A stretch of 64,000 bases of DNA, from positions 214,891-278,890 of the forward strand of contig PKTR01000003.1 in NCBI GenBank assembly GCA_002869065.1, read 5' to 3'. The notes under the pieces were generated by a model. That model worked only from the letters and a program-made list of their open reading frames with translations, did not search any database and was not told where the DNA came from. Every line of letters starts with the position of its first letter. The stretch's first letter is position 1. This DNA comes from Hyphomicrobiales bacterium. Lineage in GTDB: Bacteria > Pseudomonadota > Alphaproteobacteria > Rhizobiales > Rhodobiaceae. Position numbers and translations under genes: made by a program. Below are positions 28,621 to 37,317 of the stretch, in pieces.

Positions 28621-28772
28621 AATCTCCCGGATAGAGTAGGGTCGCGCGCTCACGGCAGGAACGGGACTCTCCCGCGGGCCGTCGCGGTCAGATTGGCCAT
28701 GACGAGAACCCGGCGCGGAAGTAGTGCACAGACCGCCACCACCTACACCACACCAGACTCGGGGCAAACCCC

Positions 28773-29537
28773 ATGAACCGACGCCGCCGCATTTACGAAG
28801 GCAAGGCCAAGATCCTTTATGAAGGCCCGGAGCCGGGCACCCTCATCCAGCATTTCAAGGATGACGCGACCGCCTTCAATGCAAAGAAGCACGAGATCGT
28901 CGACGGCAAGGGCGTGCTCAACAACCGCATTTCCGAATATATCTTCAACCAGCTGAACAGCATGGGCATCCCGACCCATTTCATCCGCCGGCTGAACATG
29001 CGCGAACAGCTGATTCGCGAAGTCGAGATCATCCCGCTCGAAATCGTGGTGCGTAACGTTGCCGCCGGCTCGCTGTCGAAGCGCCTCGGCATCGAGGAAG
29101 GCACCCAGCTGCCGCGTTCGATCATCGAGTTCTATTACAAGAACGACGAGCTCGACGACCCGATGGTCACAGAAGAGCACATCACCGCGTTTGGCTGGGC
29201 CAGCCCGCAGGAGATCGACGACATGATGGCGCTCGCCATTCGCGTCAACGACTTCCTCGCCGGCCTGTTCCTCGGCGTCGGCATCCGCCTGGTCGATTTC
29301 AAGATCGAGTGCGGTCGCCTTTGGGAAAACGAGATGATGCGCATCGTCGTCGCCGACGAGATCTCGCCCGACTCCTGCCGGCTGTGGGATACGAACAGCA
29401 ACGACAAGCTCGACAAGGACCGCTTCCGCCGCGACATGGGCGGCATGCTGGAAGCCTATCAGGAAGTCGCGCGCCGGCTCGGCATCCTCAACGACAACGA
29501 GCGTCCGACCACCAGCGGCCCGCGTCTCGTCCAGTAG
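28773..29537 (+). CDS. purC: Phosphoribosylaminoimidazole-succinocarboxamide synthase (SAICAR synthetase)
   Basis: 254 residues. It joins CAIR and aspartate with ATP to give SAICAR, substrate of Pur[13 protein letters not shown] at the N-terminus, [15 protein letters not shown] and [12 protein letters not shown] are the PurC signatures. It is first in the order purC-purS-purQ, followed by 108 bases containing a GC hairpin-like segment before purS. Confidence 0.97.
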   Translation: MNRRRRIYEGKAKILYEGPEPGTLIQHFKDDATAFNAKKHEIVDGKGVLNNRISEYIFNQLNSMGIPTHFIRRLNMREQLIREVEIIPLEIVVRNVAAGSLSKRLGIEEGTQLPRSIIEFYYKNDELDDPMVTEEHITAFGWASPQEIDDMMALAIRVNDFLAGLFLGVGIRLVDFKIECGRLWENEMMRIVVADEISPDSCRLWDTNSNDKLDKDRFRRDMGGMLEAYQEVARRLGILNDNERPTTSGPRLVQ

Positions 29538-29645
29538 GGGACAGCACGCGCCGAACGGTCGCAGACCGCTTGTGCAATTCGACGCGCCGGGCTATGTCCG
29601 GCGCGTTATTCTTTTTCGGCAAGGCTCCTGGCGAGGGGAAGACTC

Positions 29646-29885
29646 ATGAAGGCGCGCATCACCGTCACCTTGAAGAACGGCGTTCTCGACCCGCAGGGCA
29701 AGGCCATCGAAAAGGCGCTCGGCGCGCTTGGCTTCGACGGCGTCGATGGCGTCCGCCAGGGCAAGGTCATCGACATCGAACTCACCGAGACCGACCGCGC
29801 CAAGGCCGAAGCCGCGCTTACCGAAATGTGCGAGAAGCTGCTCGCCAACACCGTCATCGAGAACTATTCGATCGACATCGCATAA
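29646..29885 (+). CDS. purS: Phosphoribosylformylglycinamidine synthase subunit PurS
   Basis: 79 residues. Small subunit that bridges PurQ and PurL in the three-part FGAM synthase. The sequence ARITVTLKNGVLDPQGKAIEKALGALGF is characteristic. Its presence agrees with the short PurL (733 residues) at 38567, which needs separate PurS and PurQ. Confidence 0.96.
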   Translation: MKARITVTLKNGVLDPQGKAIEKALGALGFDGVDGVRQGKVIDIELTETDRAKAEAALTEMCEKLLANTVIENYSIDIA

Positions 29886-29923
29886 GTGCCGTATTTGCGG
29901 CCCAGCCTGCGAGGAAGCGCCCG

Positions 29924-30052
29924 GTGAACGCGCCCAACCGCAAACCGAATGACGATACCGCCAAGGTGATCCGCTATCTGGCGATCAAGGCCGCGATCTT
30001 CATCGGCATCCCGATCATCGCCGCGGTCGTGGCGATCTTCGCCTATCTCTGA
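29924..30052 (+). CDS. Small membrane protein of the purS-purQ interval
   Basis: 42 residues from a GTG at 29924, with GAGGAA at 29911-29916, 7 bases upstream. A basic/polar N-terminus (NAPNRKPNDDTAKVIR) is followed by one transmembrane helix (about 20-40, AIFIGIPIIAAVVAIFAY). Short proteins of this kind occur between purS and purQ in rhizobia and carry the descriptive name FGAM synthase-associated small membrane protein. Function unknown; a membrane anchor or regulator of the purine enzyme complex is speculation. Confidence 0.7.
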   Translation: MNAPNRKPNDDTAKVIRYLAIKAAIFIGIPIIAAVVAIFAYL

Positions 30053-30102
30053 GGCTCTCGCCCCGAGGGGCGTACTCACGACAACAGCGAAAGGCGGCTC
30101 CC

Positions 30103-30843
30103 ATGTCGTGCCTGACGCTCTACGAACCGATCAACACGCTGAAACCCATCGGCGACTCGATCTGGATCGTCGACGGACCGGAAATCGGTTTCCGCGTGCT
30201 CTTTCTGTCCGTTCCCTTCCCGACCCGCATGACCGTCGTCCGGCTTTCCGACGGCCGCCTCTGGGTTCACTCGCCAACGCCCCTCACCCCTTCGCTGAAA
30301 GACGAGATCGACGCGCTCGGCCCGGTCGCCTTCCTGATCGCCCCGAACCGCATCCACTACTGGTGGGTCGCCGACTGGCAGAAAGCCTATCCGCACGCTG
30401 CCGTTCACGTTGCGCCGCGGGTCCTTGAGCAGGCCAAAGAGCGGCTGACGACGGTTGATGCGGAACTCGGCGCCGACCCGCCCGCCGAATGGGCCGACGA
30501 GATCGACCAGGTCCTCGTGCCAGGCGACTATATGTCGGAGGCGGTGTTCTTCCACCGTGCCTCGCGCACCGTGATCCTCACCGACCTGATCGAGAATTTC
30601 GAGACCGACCGCATCACCTGCTTCTGGCTGCGCACGCTGGTGAAGCTTGCCGGCATCACCCATCCGAACGGCACCATCCCGCCCGACCTGCGCCAGACCT
30701 TCCGCCGGAATCGGGGGAAAGTGCGCGAAGCGGTGGAAAAAATCCTCAATTGGGACGCCGAAAAAGTGGTAATGGCGCACGGGCGATGGTATCGCGAGAA
30801 CGGTGCCGCCGAGCTTGCCCGCGCCTTCCGCTGGGCGATGTAG
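30103..30843 (+). CDS. DUF4336-family protein
   Basis: 246 residues. The pattern TRMTVVRLSDGRLWVHSPTPL, APNRIHYWWVADW and VVMAHGRWYRENG belongs to DUF4336, distantly related to metallo-beta-lactamase-fold proteins but without the HxHxDH metal motif. It sits between purS and purQ, 50 bases after the small membrane protein and 54 bases before purQ, so is probably cotranscribed with the purine genes. Function unknown. Confidence 0.82.
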   Translation: MSCLTLYEPINTLKPIGDSIWIVDGPEIGFRVLFLSVPFPTRMTVVRLSDGRLWVHSPTPLTPSLKDEIDALGPVAFLIAPNRIHYWWVADWQKAYPHAAVHVAPRVLEQAKERLTTVDAELGADPPAEWADEIDQVLVPGDYMSEAVFFHRASRTVILTDLIENFETDRITCFWLRTLVKLAGITHPNGTIPPDLRQTFRRNRGKVREAVEKILNWDAEKVVMAHGRWYRENGAAELARAFRWAM

Positions 30844-30897
30844 TCAGCATCTTCGCCACTTCGGCGACCCCAGACAGAACGACCGAGAGACACGCCG

Positions 30898-31587
30898 ATG
30901 AAATCCGCCGTAATCGTCTTCCCCGGCTCCAACCGCGACCGCGACATGATGGATGCGCTGCGCTGGGTCACCGGCCACGAGCCGATCTCGGTCTGGCATG
31001 GCGATCACGATATTCCCGACGTCGACCTCATCGTCGTTCCGGGCGGCTTCTCCTACGGCGACTATCTGCGCTCCGGCGCGATTGCCGCGCGCAGCCCGAT
31101 CATGGCCGACGTGATCAAGAAGGCCGCCGCCGGCGTCTCCGTTCTCGGCGTGTGCAACGGCTTCCAGATCCTCACCGAAGCCGGCCTCCTGCCCGGCGCG
31201 CTGATGCGCAACGCCAAGCTCCACTTCATCTGCAAGGACGTGCACCTGCGCATCGAGAACGCGACCACCCGCTTCACCGGCGCCTACACGACCGGTCAGG
31301 TGATCCGCTGCCCGGTCGCCCATCACGACGGCAACTATTTCGCCGACGAGGACACGCTGAACCGCATCGAGGGCGAAGGCCGCGTCGTGTTCCGCTACTG
31401 CAATGCCGACGGCACGATGACGGCGGCCGCCAACCCGAACGGCTCGCAGCACAACATTGCCGGCGTCATCAACGAGGCCGGCAACGTGCTCGGCATGATG
31501 CCCCATCCGGAAAACCTGGTCGTCGAGCATCAGGGCGGCACCGACGGTGCACCGCTGTTCCAGTCGATCATGAAGCTCAGCGCCTAG
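30898..31587 (+). CDS. purQ: Phosphoribosylformylglycinamidine synthase subunit PurQ
   Basis: 229 residues. Class I glutamine amidotransferase that supplies ammonia to PurL. The nucleophile Cys86 lies in GVCNGFQ, and the His-Glu of the triad in MMPHPEN near residue 203. Immediately after the stop begins a half-copy of the mosaic repeat (31588). Confidence 0.97.
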   Translation: MKSAVIVFPGSNRDRDMMDALRWVTGHEPISVWHGDHDIPDVDLIVVPGGFSYGDYLRSGAIAARSPIMADVIKKAAAGVSVLGVCNGFQILTEAGLLPGALMRNAKLHFICKDVHLRIENATTRFTGAYTTGQVIRCPVAHHDGNYFADEDTLNRIEGEGRVVFRYCNADGTMTAAANPNGSQHNIAGVINEAGNVLGMMPHPENLVVEHQGGTDGAPLFQSIMKLSA

Positions 31588-31632
31588 AGCATCGTGCAGC
31601 CAATTGGAACAATTGGCGTCGACAAAGATGCG
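31588..31632. repeat. RIME-like half element, copy D
   Basis: 45 bases identical to 23546-23590, with the CCAATTG-GAA-CAATTGG palindrome, starting at the purQ stop. The other palindrome of the full element is absent, so the element is a mosaic half. It may act as a 3' mRNA structure of purQ. Confidence 0.8.
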
Positions 31633-31719
31633 GCTAAGCATTGATCAAATCCGAATATCCAAAAAAAACGCCCCGCAGCCTATCGCTCCGAAGCGTTCTT
31701 TTTGCGATGCAGGTGAGCG

Positions 31720-33003
31720 CTAGTTGGCGTCCATCTCGCGCACCTTGTCGCCGCCGGCGACCGAATATTTCATCGGCACGTTGCGGGTCTTGAGGAAGGT
31801 CTCGAGGTCCTCGCCGCGGAAGGCCGCGTAGACCTCCGGGTTCGACACGCCGATCACCGCCGCCATCTTCTCCAGCACGAAGAACGTCACGCCATAGTGG
31901 ATCATCTCGATCCATTTGCGGCCGCGCACCAGCTCGCGCTCTTCCTCGGAAAGCCCGAATTCCTCGAACAGCGCTTCCGGCTCGGCCACGAAGCGGGCGC
32001 GATGCGCCGGCTCGATCAGGCGATGCAGGAAGTCGTTCAGCCGATAGGCCTTGAGACTTGCGGCGAGCGTGAACGGGTGCGTGCCCTCAAGGCTCTCCGC
32101 GCCGGCAAGCTCGTAGCCGACATGGGCGCGGTAGGTTTCCTTGTCGTCCTCCGACATCTCGTCGCCCGTATCCTCAAAGATCAGGGTGGCGATGTTGGTC
32201 ATCGACGGCAGATAGGTCGACTTGTGGACCAGCTTGACGTTGTCGGACAGCGCCCCGCGCATGATCAGCCACATGATGACTTCCGCGCCTTCCATGCCGC
32301 CGAGAACAGCGTATTCGGCAAGGCGGGTATCAGCGAGCTTCTCCGGGTTGGTTTCCAGCAGATCAAGGAATTCGTTGTCCCACGCCTCGTTGGTGAAGCC
32401 GGCGCGCTCGCCGTGCACCTGATGCGACAGGCCGCCGGTCGCGACGATCGCGACGCGCAGATCGTCATCCGGGAAGCTCTCGATGGCCTTGCGAAGGCTC
32501 TTGCCGAGCTTGTAGCAGCGCCGCGCGTTCGGGATCGGCAGCTGCAGCACGCCGACCTGCAGCGGCACGATGCTGCCGCCCCATGCCGCCGTCTCGTCCG
32601 ACAGCATCGACAGCGGCGACAGGCAGCCATGGTCGAGCGGCTTCTTCTGGAAGAACGACATATCGAACTCGTCGGCCACCAGCGACGCCCCGATGTGGCG
32701 GGCAAGCTCCGCGTGGCCCTTCACCGGCGGCGTCTCGCGCGCGCCACCGCCCTCGTCCGCCGGCACGTAATTGTCGTCGACGCCCAGCACGAAGGCCGAA
32801 TAATGGTCGAAGAAGAAGCTGGTGATGTGGTCGTTGTAGATCATGAAAAGCACGTCGATCTGCTTGTCATTGACCCATTTGCGGATTTCGTCGAAGCCCG
32901 CGAAGATCGGCGCCCAGGCCGGATCCGATCCCTTGTTGGTGTCCTTCGCGTAGCCGATGGTGGGCGAATGGGACGCCCCGATACCGCCAATGATCCTGGC
33001 CAT
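31720..33003 (-). CDS. Fused LigB-LigA type extradiol dioxygenase, probably gallate dioxygenase
   Basis: 427 residues from the ATG at 33003 (GAGGAGG seven bases upstream). The N-terminal ~280 residues are a LigB-type class III ring-cleavage domain, with Fe(II) ligands His12 (GASHSP) and His59 (YNDHI); the C-terminal ~120 residues (YRLNDFLHRLIEPAHRARF) are a LigA-like domain. This single-chain layout and length match gallate dioxygenase (GalA/DesB), rather than two-subunit protocatechuate 4,5-dioxygenase. A divergent LysR gene fits P. putida gal logic, but no other gallate pathway gene is in the window. Confidence 0.85.
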   Translation of the reverse strand: MARIIGGIGASHSPTIGYAKDTNKGSDPAWAPIFAGFDEIRKWVNDKQIDVLFMIYNDHITSFFFDHYSAFVLGVDDNYVPADEGGGARETPPVKGHAELARHIGASLVADEFDMSFFQKKPLDHGCLSPLSMLSDETAAWGGSIVPLQVGVLQLPIPNARRCYKLGKSLRKAIESFPDDDLRVAIVATGGLSHQVHGERAGFTNEAWDNEFLDLLETNPEKLADTRLAEYAVLGGMEGAEVIMWLIMRGALSDNVKLVHKSTYLPSMTNIATLIFEDTGDEMSEDDKETYRAHVGYELAGAESLEGTHPFTLAASLKAYRLNDFLHRLIEPAHRARFVAEPEALFEEFGLSEEERELVRGRKWIEMIHYGVTFFVLEKMAAVIGVSNPEVYAAFRGEDLETFLKTRNVPMKYSVAGGDKVREMDAN

Positions 33004-33060
33004 TGCAAACGCCTCCTCACGTTTTTGCAGCAATTGGCGGCACGGTATTTGTCTCGCAAT

Positions 33061-33099
33061 TTGGAAACAAGCATGCGATATGAAACGTATTGTTTCCAA
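33061..33099. promoter_or_regulatory. Inverted repeat between dioxygenase and lysR genes
   Basis: TTGGAAACAA (33061-33070) and TTGTTTCCAA (33090-33099) form a perfect 10-bp inverted repeat across 19 bases, in the 118-base divergent region. This is the usual position for a LysR-type activator site that also represses its own gene. Confidence 0.6.
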
Positions 33100-33121
33100 T
33101 TCCGAACATCGACGAGGCTGA

Positions 33122-34018
33122 ATGCGCTGGAATCTGGACGACGTCCCGGTCTTCGTCGCCGTGGTCGAGCAGAAGGGCGTTTCGGCCGCCGCCGACCAGC
33201 TCGGGCTTGCCAAATCCACCGTCAGCAAGTCGCTCAGCCGGCTTGAGCATGCGCTCGGCGTGCGCCTCGTCGAGCGCAATCCGCGCAATCTTCGTATCAC
33301 CAGCGAGGGCGAGGCGTTCTACCGCCGCTCGCTCCTCATCATGGAGCAGGCCAGCGAGCTGAACGCGGTGATGGAAGGCATGACGTCGACGCCGAGCGGC
33401 CGGCTCGTCGTGGCGCTGCCGATTGCCTTCAGCCGCGAGATCGTCGCCCGCCACCTCGGCGGTTTCCGCGACCGCTACCCCGGCATCGACCTTGAAATCG
33501 TCATCACCAGCCACTCGGTCGACATCATCGGCGAGCAGATCGACATCGCGGTCGCCGTCGGCCCGCTCGACGATTCCGAGCTGATCGTCAAACCGCTCTA
33601 TCAGGGCGAATTGCTGTGGGTCGCGAGCCCCGACTATGCCCGCACCGCCGGCCTCGACGCCGCAACCGACGATCTGCTGCCCCATATCCAGATCTGCGAG
33701 AAACGCTACGCCAAGAGCCGTTTCCCGATCCGCGTCAACGACGACAAGCGCGTCATCGATCTGGAAACCGGCATCGTGCGGGTCAACGATCCCGTCACCG
33801 TGCGCGAAGCGGTCCTTGCCGGCTGCGGGGTCTCGCTGGTACCCGACCAGTACAGCAAGCGCCAACTGGCCGACGGCACACTCGTTCGGGTGTGCGAGCA
33901 CATTGCAGCCGAGACATCCGCCTCGGCGCTGTCGGCGATCTATCCAAGCCGCCGGCTGATCTCCAGCCGCACCCGCGCGTTCCTCGATTTCCTGGTCGAG
34001 ATCTGCCGCAAGATCTGA
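33122..34018 (+). CDS. LysR-family transcriptional regulator
   Basis: 298 residues. N-terminal winged helix (VSAAADQLGLAKSTVSKSLSRLEHALGVRLVER), then a periplasmic-binding-like effector domain starting at GRLVVALPIAF. GAGG precedes the ATG. Divergent from the gallate-type dioxygenase with a strong inverted repeat between, so likely its activator; the ligand is then probably gallate or a related aromatic acid (inference). Confidence 0.93.
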   Translation: MRWNLDDVPVFVAVVEQKGVSAAADQLGLAKSTVSKSLSRLEHALGVRLVERNPRNLRITSEGEAFYRRSLLIMEQASELNAVMEGMTSTPSGRLVVALPIAFSREIVARHLGGFRDRYPGIDLEIVITSHSVDIIGEQIDIAVAVGPLDDSELIVKPLYQGELLWVASPDYARTAGLDAATDDLLPHIQICEKRYAKSRFPIRVNDDKRVIDLETGIVRVNDPVTVREAVLAGCGVSLVPDQYSKRQLADGTLVRVCEHIAAETSASALSAIYPSRRLISSRTRAFLDFLVEICRKI

Positions 34019-34118
34019 CGTGATTGGCATCCGCGTTAAACCCCTGAAAACCATACGGCTTATCCGAAAATTCAACCCTCTTTGCCATCATGGAGCGGGG
34101 TAAAAGAGGGGTTTTCAG

Positions 34119-35600
34119 GTGGCCAAGACCGTTTCCGCGCGTTCGAACCGTTCCTTCATCGGGCTCGTTTTCATCGCCTGCGTGGCCGTCGTCGCGCTGT
34201 TCGCGGTCTCGAACCTGTCGGTGCTGCGCACCGCCGGCCTGATCGCCGAAGACATCCGCAGCACGGTCGAGGACGACCTCGTGCGCAACGAGATCGACCG
34301 CCAGATCGAGCTCCTCGCCAACGATCAGTCGCAGATCTCCTACTGGGACGAAACCGTCAACGCGCTCGGCACCCGCGTCCGCTCCGATTTCGTCGACGAG
34401 GAAATCGCCGACTGGCTGTGGGACGACTTCCGCATCCACACCACGATCATTGTCGGCCCCGACCGCGCGCCCCGCGTCACCGTTTTCAAGAACCAGCGCA
34501 TGGCGGCGGACGCCGGCCGCGAGTTCGTCACTGCCAATGCCGACATGATCGAGGCCGCCACCACACGCTATATGGCGCAGCGCAAGCCGAAAGGCTCCGG
34601 CTTCATCATCGTCGAACACCCGGTCCGTTCCAAGCATCCGCTTTATGTCGCCGAAATCCGCAAACTGCACGACGAGATCGGCGTCATCGTCGTCCAGGCC
34701 ATCGTGCCCGACGACGAAGCCGTGCTGGCGGACGGTAACCCGCATTTGTTGCTGACCTTCAAGCCGCTGACCGCGACCTTCGCGACCATTGGTGACAAGC
34801 TCGGCCTCGCCGATTTCCGTCTGGAACCGGCCGCAGGCGTGGCCGCCGAACGCGCCACCCATCCGATTGCCTCGACCGTGTCCAATACATCGGACTTCGT
34901 CGCGACGTGGCAACCCGCCTCGCCCGCGACTGCGATCTGGCAGCGGACCCTGCCCTATCTCGCCATCGCGTTCGGCATCGTCGCGCTCGCGCTCACCCTG
35001 ATCGTGGTGCGCTACGCCCGCATGTTCCGCGCCCTTCAGAAGAGCGAGCAGGAAAACCGCTTCCTCGCCCTGCATGACGCGCTGACCGGCCTGCCGAACC
35101 GGCTGCAATTCGACCGCGCGCTGGAAAGCATCGTCGTTGCCGGCTGTCAGGACCGCTGCGCCATCCTGTGCATGGACCTCGACCGCTTCAAGGCCGTCAA
35201 CGACACCTACGGCCATCAGGCCGGCGACACCGTAATCAGGACGGTTGCGGAGCGTGTCGTGAAGGCCGTCGGCAAGACCGGCCTGTCCGCCCGCATCGGT
35301 GGCGATGAATTCATCATCCTGCTGCGTGACCGGCTCGACCGCGACAGCGTGCTGTGGTTGTGCGACACGCTGATTGAAAGCGTCTGCGCGCCGATCCACT
35401 TCGAAGGGGGCACCGCCCATATCGGCGCCAGCATCGGTGTCGCGTGGTGGCCCGACGACGCAATGACGGCAAAGACCGTCATCCGCAGCGCCGACGAAGC
35501 GCTCTACCGCGCCAAGGAGGAAGGCCGCGGCTGCGCCCGCCTCGCCGCCGAGATGCCCGACGAAGTGCCGGGCGGCGAAGAGGCCGCGGCGACGGCGTAA
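34119..35600 (+). CDS. Membrane diguanylate cyclase with CHASE4-like sensor
   Basis: 493 residues. TM1 at about 12-34, a periplasmic domain of ~240 residues resembling CHASE4 (NDQSQISYWDETVNALG, WLWDDFRIHT), TM2 at about 285-305, then a GGDEF domain with an intact active site RIGGDEFIIL and the DLDRFKAVNDTYGHQAGD substrate-binding region. It should make cyclic di-GMP in response to an external signal. No EAL domain. Monocistronic. Confidence 0.93.
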   Translation: MAKTVSARSNRSFIGLVFIACVAVVALFAVSNLSVLRTAGLIAEDIRSTVEDDLVRNEIDRQIELLANDQSQISYWDETVNALGTRVRSDFVDEEIADWLWDDFRIHTTIIVGPDRAPRVTVFKNQRMAADAGREFVTANADMIEAATTRYMAQRKPKGSGFIIVEHPVRSKHPLYVAEIRKLHDEIGVIVVQAIVPDDEAVLADGNPHLLLTFKPLTATFATIGDKLGLADFRLEPAAGVAAERATHPIASTVSNTSDFVATWQPASPATAIWQRTLPYLAIAFGIVALALTLIVVRYARMFRALQKSEQENRFLALHDALTGLPNRLQFDRALESIVVAGCQDRCAILCMDLDRFKAVNDTYGHQAGDTVIRTVAERVVKAVGKTGLSARIGGDEFIILLRDRLDRDSVLWLCDTLIESVCAPIHFEGGTAHIGASIGVAWWPDDAMTAKTVIRSADEALYRAKEEGRGCARLAAEMPDEVPGGEEAAATA

Positions 35601-35696
35601 CGGCGAAAGCATCTGCGCCATCGGCGCGCGTCACACCTGCAAAATAGTAGCCAGATGTGCTATAATCCGTGTCCGCTCGCGAACGGGAATAGGCCT

Positions 35697-35891
35697 ATGC
35701 ATCACAAGAAAAGGCGCACGCCTTCGCAGCGCGGACCAAAATACAACAAACCCTGGAAGCGAGTGGGCGTCCGCACGCAAAGCGCCGAGGGTGAACGGTT
35801 CTCCGACCATCGCCGCAGAGCCTTTGCCGACGAGGACATCGCCAACGCGATGCAAGGCGGAAACGCAACGAACGACAGTCGCGAAAGCTGA
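35697..35891 (+). CDS. Small basic hypothetical protein (doubtful)
   Basis: 64 residues from the ATG at 35697 (an in-frame ATG at 35655 gives 78). The N-terminal half is very basic (HHKKRRTPSQRGPKYNKPWKR) and the C-terminal half acidic/polar. Weak ribosome-binding site and no recognised family; coding status is uncertain. Confidence 0.35.
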   Translation: MHHKKRRTPSQRGPKYNKPWKRVGVRTQSAEGERFSDHRRRAFADEDIANAMQGGNATNDSRES

Positions 35892-35955
35892 CCGTCTACA
35901 CACTGTTCCGGACAGCACCCCTTCGCGACGACGCGTCAACAAAAGGGGGTTGGCT

Positions 35956-36711
35956 ATGGTTCATACGCGCATTTCCCCAAACCAGACCGGTCGAATAGAA
36001 CACCAGCGCGCCGGTTCATGGCGGCATCTGGCACGCAATATCCTGGCGGGTATCGCCGCATTGCTGGCCCTGTTGCTGACCGCAACGGCTGTTACCACGC
36101 CCGCCTCGGCAACCGAGCGGCTGTGGTGCGGGACGTGCCCAGCCGGCTACACCTGGGCCGTCACTATCGGCGCACCGGAATACTGCTACGCCTGCACTGT
36201 CGGCTACAGCGCGCAGCAATTCGCCGATGGGCCGTTCTGCTTTTCGTGTCCGGCCGGATACGGTCTCTCGACGCTTGGCAGCGGCCAGATCCAGTGCCTG
36301 TCGGCTGACGGCGTAACGGCGGCGGCCGTGTCGTGGGCCAAACCGAATTGGGCGAAGGTCTCCTGGCAGATCCCGCAAGCCGGCCAGCCCTGCCCGCCCG
36401 GCACCTTCGCCTACACGGCCGATGACGGCTACACCGGGCGCCTGCGCTTCAAGGGCATCGGTAACTTCGCCTGCTTCGGCGGCGCGACCTATCCCGAAGC
36501 CTGGAAGTCGGAAGCGTCCTGCAACGACTATGGCTGCAATTTCGGCCAGCGCAACACGGTCGAGGAATGCCTCGACCTTGGTGCATCGAAGGGTGCCGCC
36601 GAAGTGGTCTATGGCGTCAATCCGCCGAGGGTCGGCGAGTGCTGGCTGCAAAACTCCTGCCGGGACAGAGGGCCGCACGAGAGCTTCGACTACTATCGCA
36701 TCGGCAACTAG
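35956..36711 (+). CDS. Cysteine-rich secreted protein with CxxCPxGY-type repeats
   Basis: 251 residues from the ATG at 35956 (AAAGGGGG seven bases upstream). A long signal peptide (hydrophobic about 28-45, cleavage near ASA-T at 52) is followed by repeated short modules: WCGTCPAGYTW, YCYACTVGYS, FCFSCPAGYGL, CPPGTFAY, similar in spacing to GCC2/GCC3-type or EGF-like cysteine modules, then a region with further cysteines (ACFGG, SCNDYGCNFGQ, ECLDLG, ECWLQNSC). At least 14 cysteines imply extensive disulfides outside the cytoplasm. Function unknown. Confidence 0.75.
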   Translation: MVHTRISPNQTGRIEHQRAGSWRHLARNILAGIAALLALLLTATAVTTPASATERLWCGTCPAGYTWAVTIGAPEYCYACTVGYSAQQFADGPFCFSCPAGYGLSTLGSGQIQCLSADGVTAAAVSWAKPNWAKVSWQIPQAGQPCPPGTFAYTADDGYTGRLRFKGIGNFACFGGATYPEAWKSEASCNDYGCNFGQRNTVEECLDLGASKGAAEVVYGVNPPRVGECWLQNSCRDRGPHESFDYYRIGN

Positions 36712-36738
36712 ACACGCGGACAAAGGCCAGGACGCCCG

Positions 36739-37317
36739 TCACGAGGCCTTGCATGCCTCCTTCAGCCAGGCGCGCACCATGCGGCTCTGACGGGCAATCA
36801 GATCGGGATCTCGGTAGGCGTGCGCGAGCACGCTAATGCCTTGCGCCTGCGCCATAAGGAACTCCGCCCGCGCCCGCGCCTCATCGCCGTCGACAACTGC
36901 GCGGAAGCGTGCCTCAAGCCAGCGCAGGAACAGATCGAACATCTCCCGCGCCTCTTCCTGCAGCATCGGCTGCGTCTTGCCGAGTTCGTCGTTCAGCGTG
37001 CCCATCGGGCAGCCATAGAGCGCAAGGTCCGGTGCATTGGCCTCGAACATGGCAACGAAGCGTTCGAGGCAATCGTAAGGCGTGCCGCAGTCGAGCGACC
37101 ACTCCTCCAGCACCTTTCGAACGCCCTCAACGCGTGCTTCCGCAACCGCCTTGAGGATGTCGTCCTTGGTGCTGAAGTAGTACTGGACGTGGCCCTTGCC
37201 GATGCCGGCTTTCTCGGCGATGTCGGCATAGGAGGTCGCGTTGAAGCCGCGGCGATAGAACAGCGTACGTGCGGCTTCCACGATTGCACTTCGCCTGCGT
37301 TCACCCTTACCCGGCAC
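36739..37317 (-). CDS. TetR-family transcriptional regulator
   Basis: 192 residues from a GTG at 37317, with AAGGGA five bases upstream. The TetR helix-turn-helix lies near the N-terminus (ARTLFYRRGFNATSYADIAEKAGIGKGHVQYYFSTKDDIL), followed by a TetR C-terminal ligand domain. It is downstream of an SDR gene on the same strand; the SDR frame continues through the first 325 bases of this gene. It probably represses the SDR-tetR transcription unit at the palindrome 38364-38409. Confidence 0.92.
   Translation of the reverse strand: MPGKGERRRSAIVEAARTLFYRRGFNATSYADIAEKAGIGKGHVQYYFSTKDDILKAVAEARVEGVRKVLEEWSLDCGTPYDCLERFVAMFEANAPDLALYGCPMGTLNDELGKTQPMLQEEAREMFDLFLRWLEARFRAVVDGDEARARAEFLMAQAQGISVLAHAYRDPDLIARQSRMVRAWLKEACKAS

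Noticed and set aside
31661-31700. Possible terminator after purQ
   Set aside because: AACGC/GCGTT pairing is only five bases over a long loop; the structure is too weak to call.
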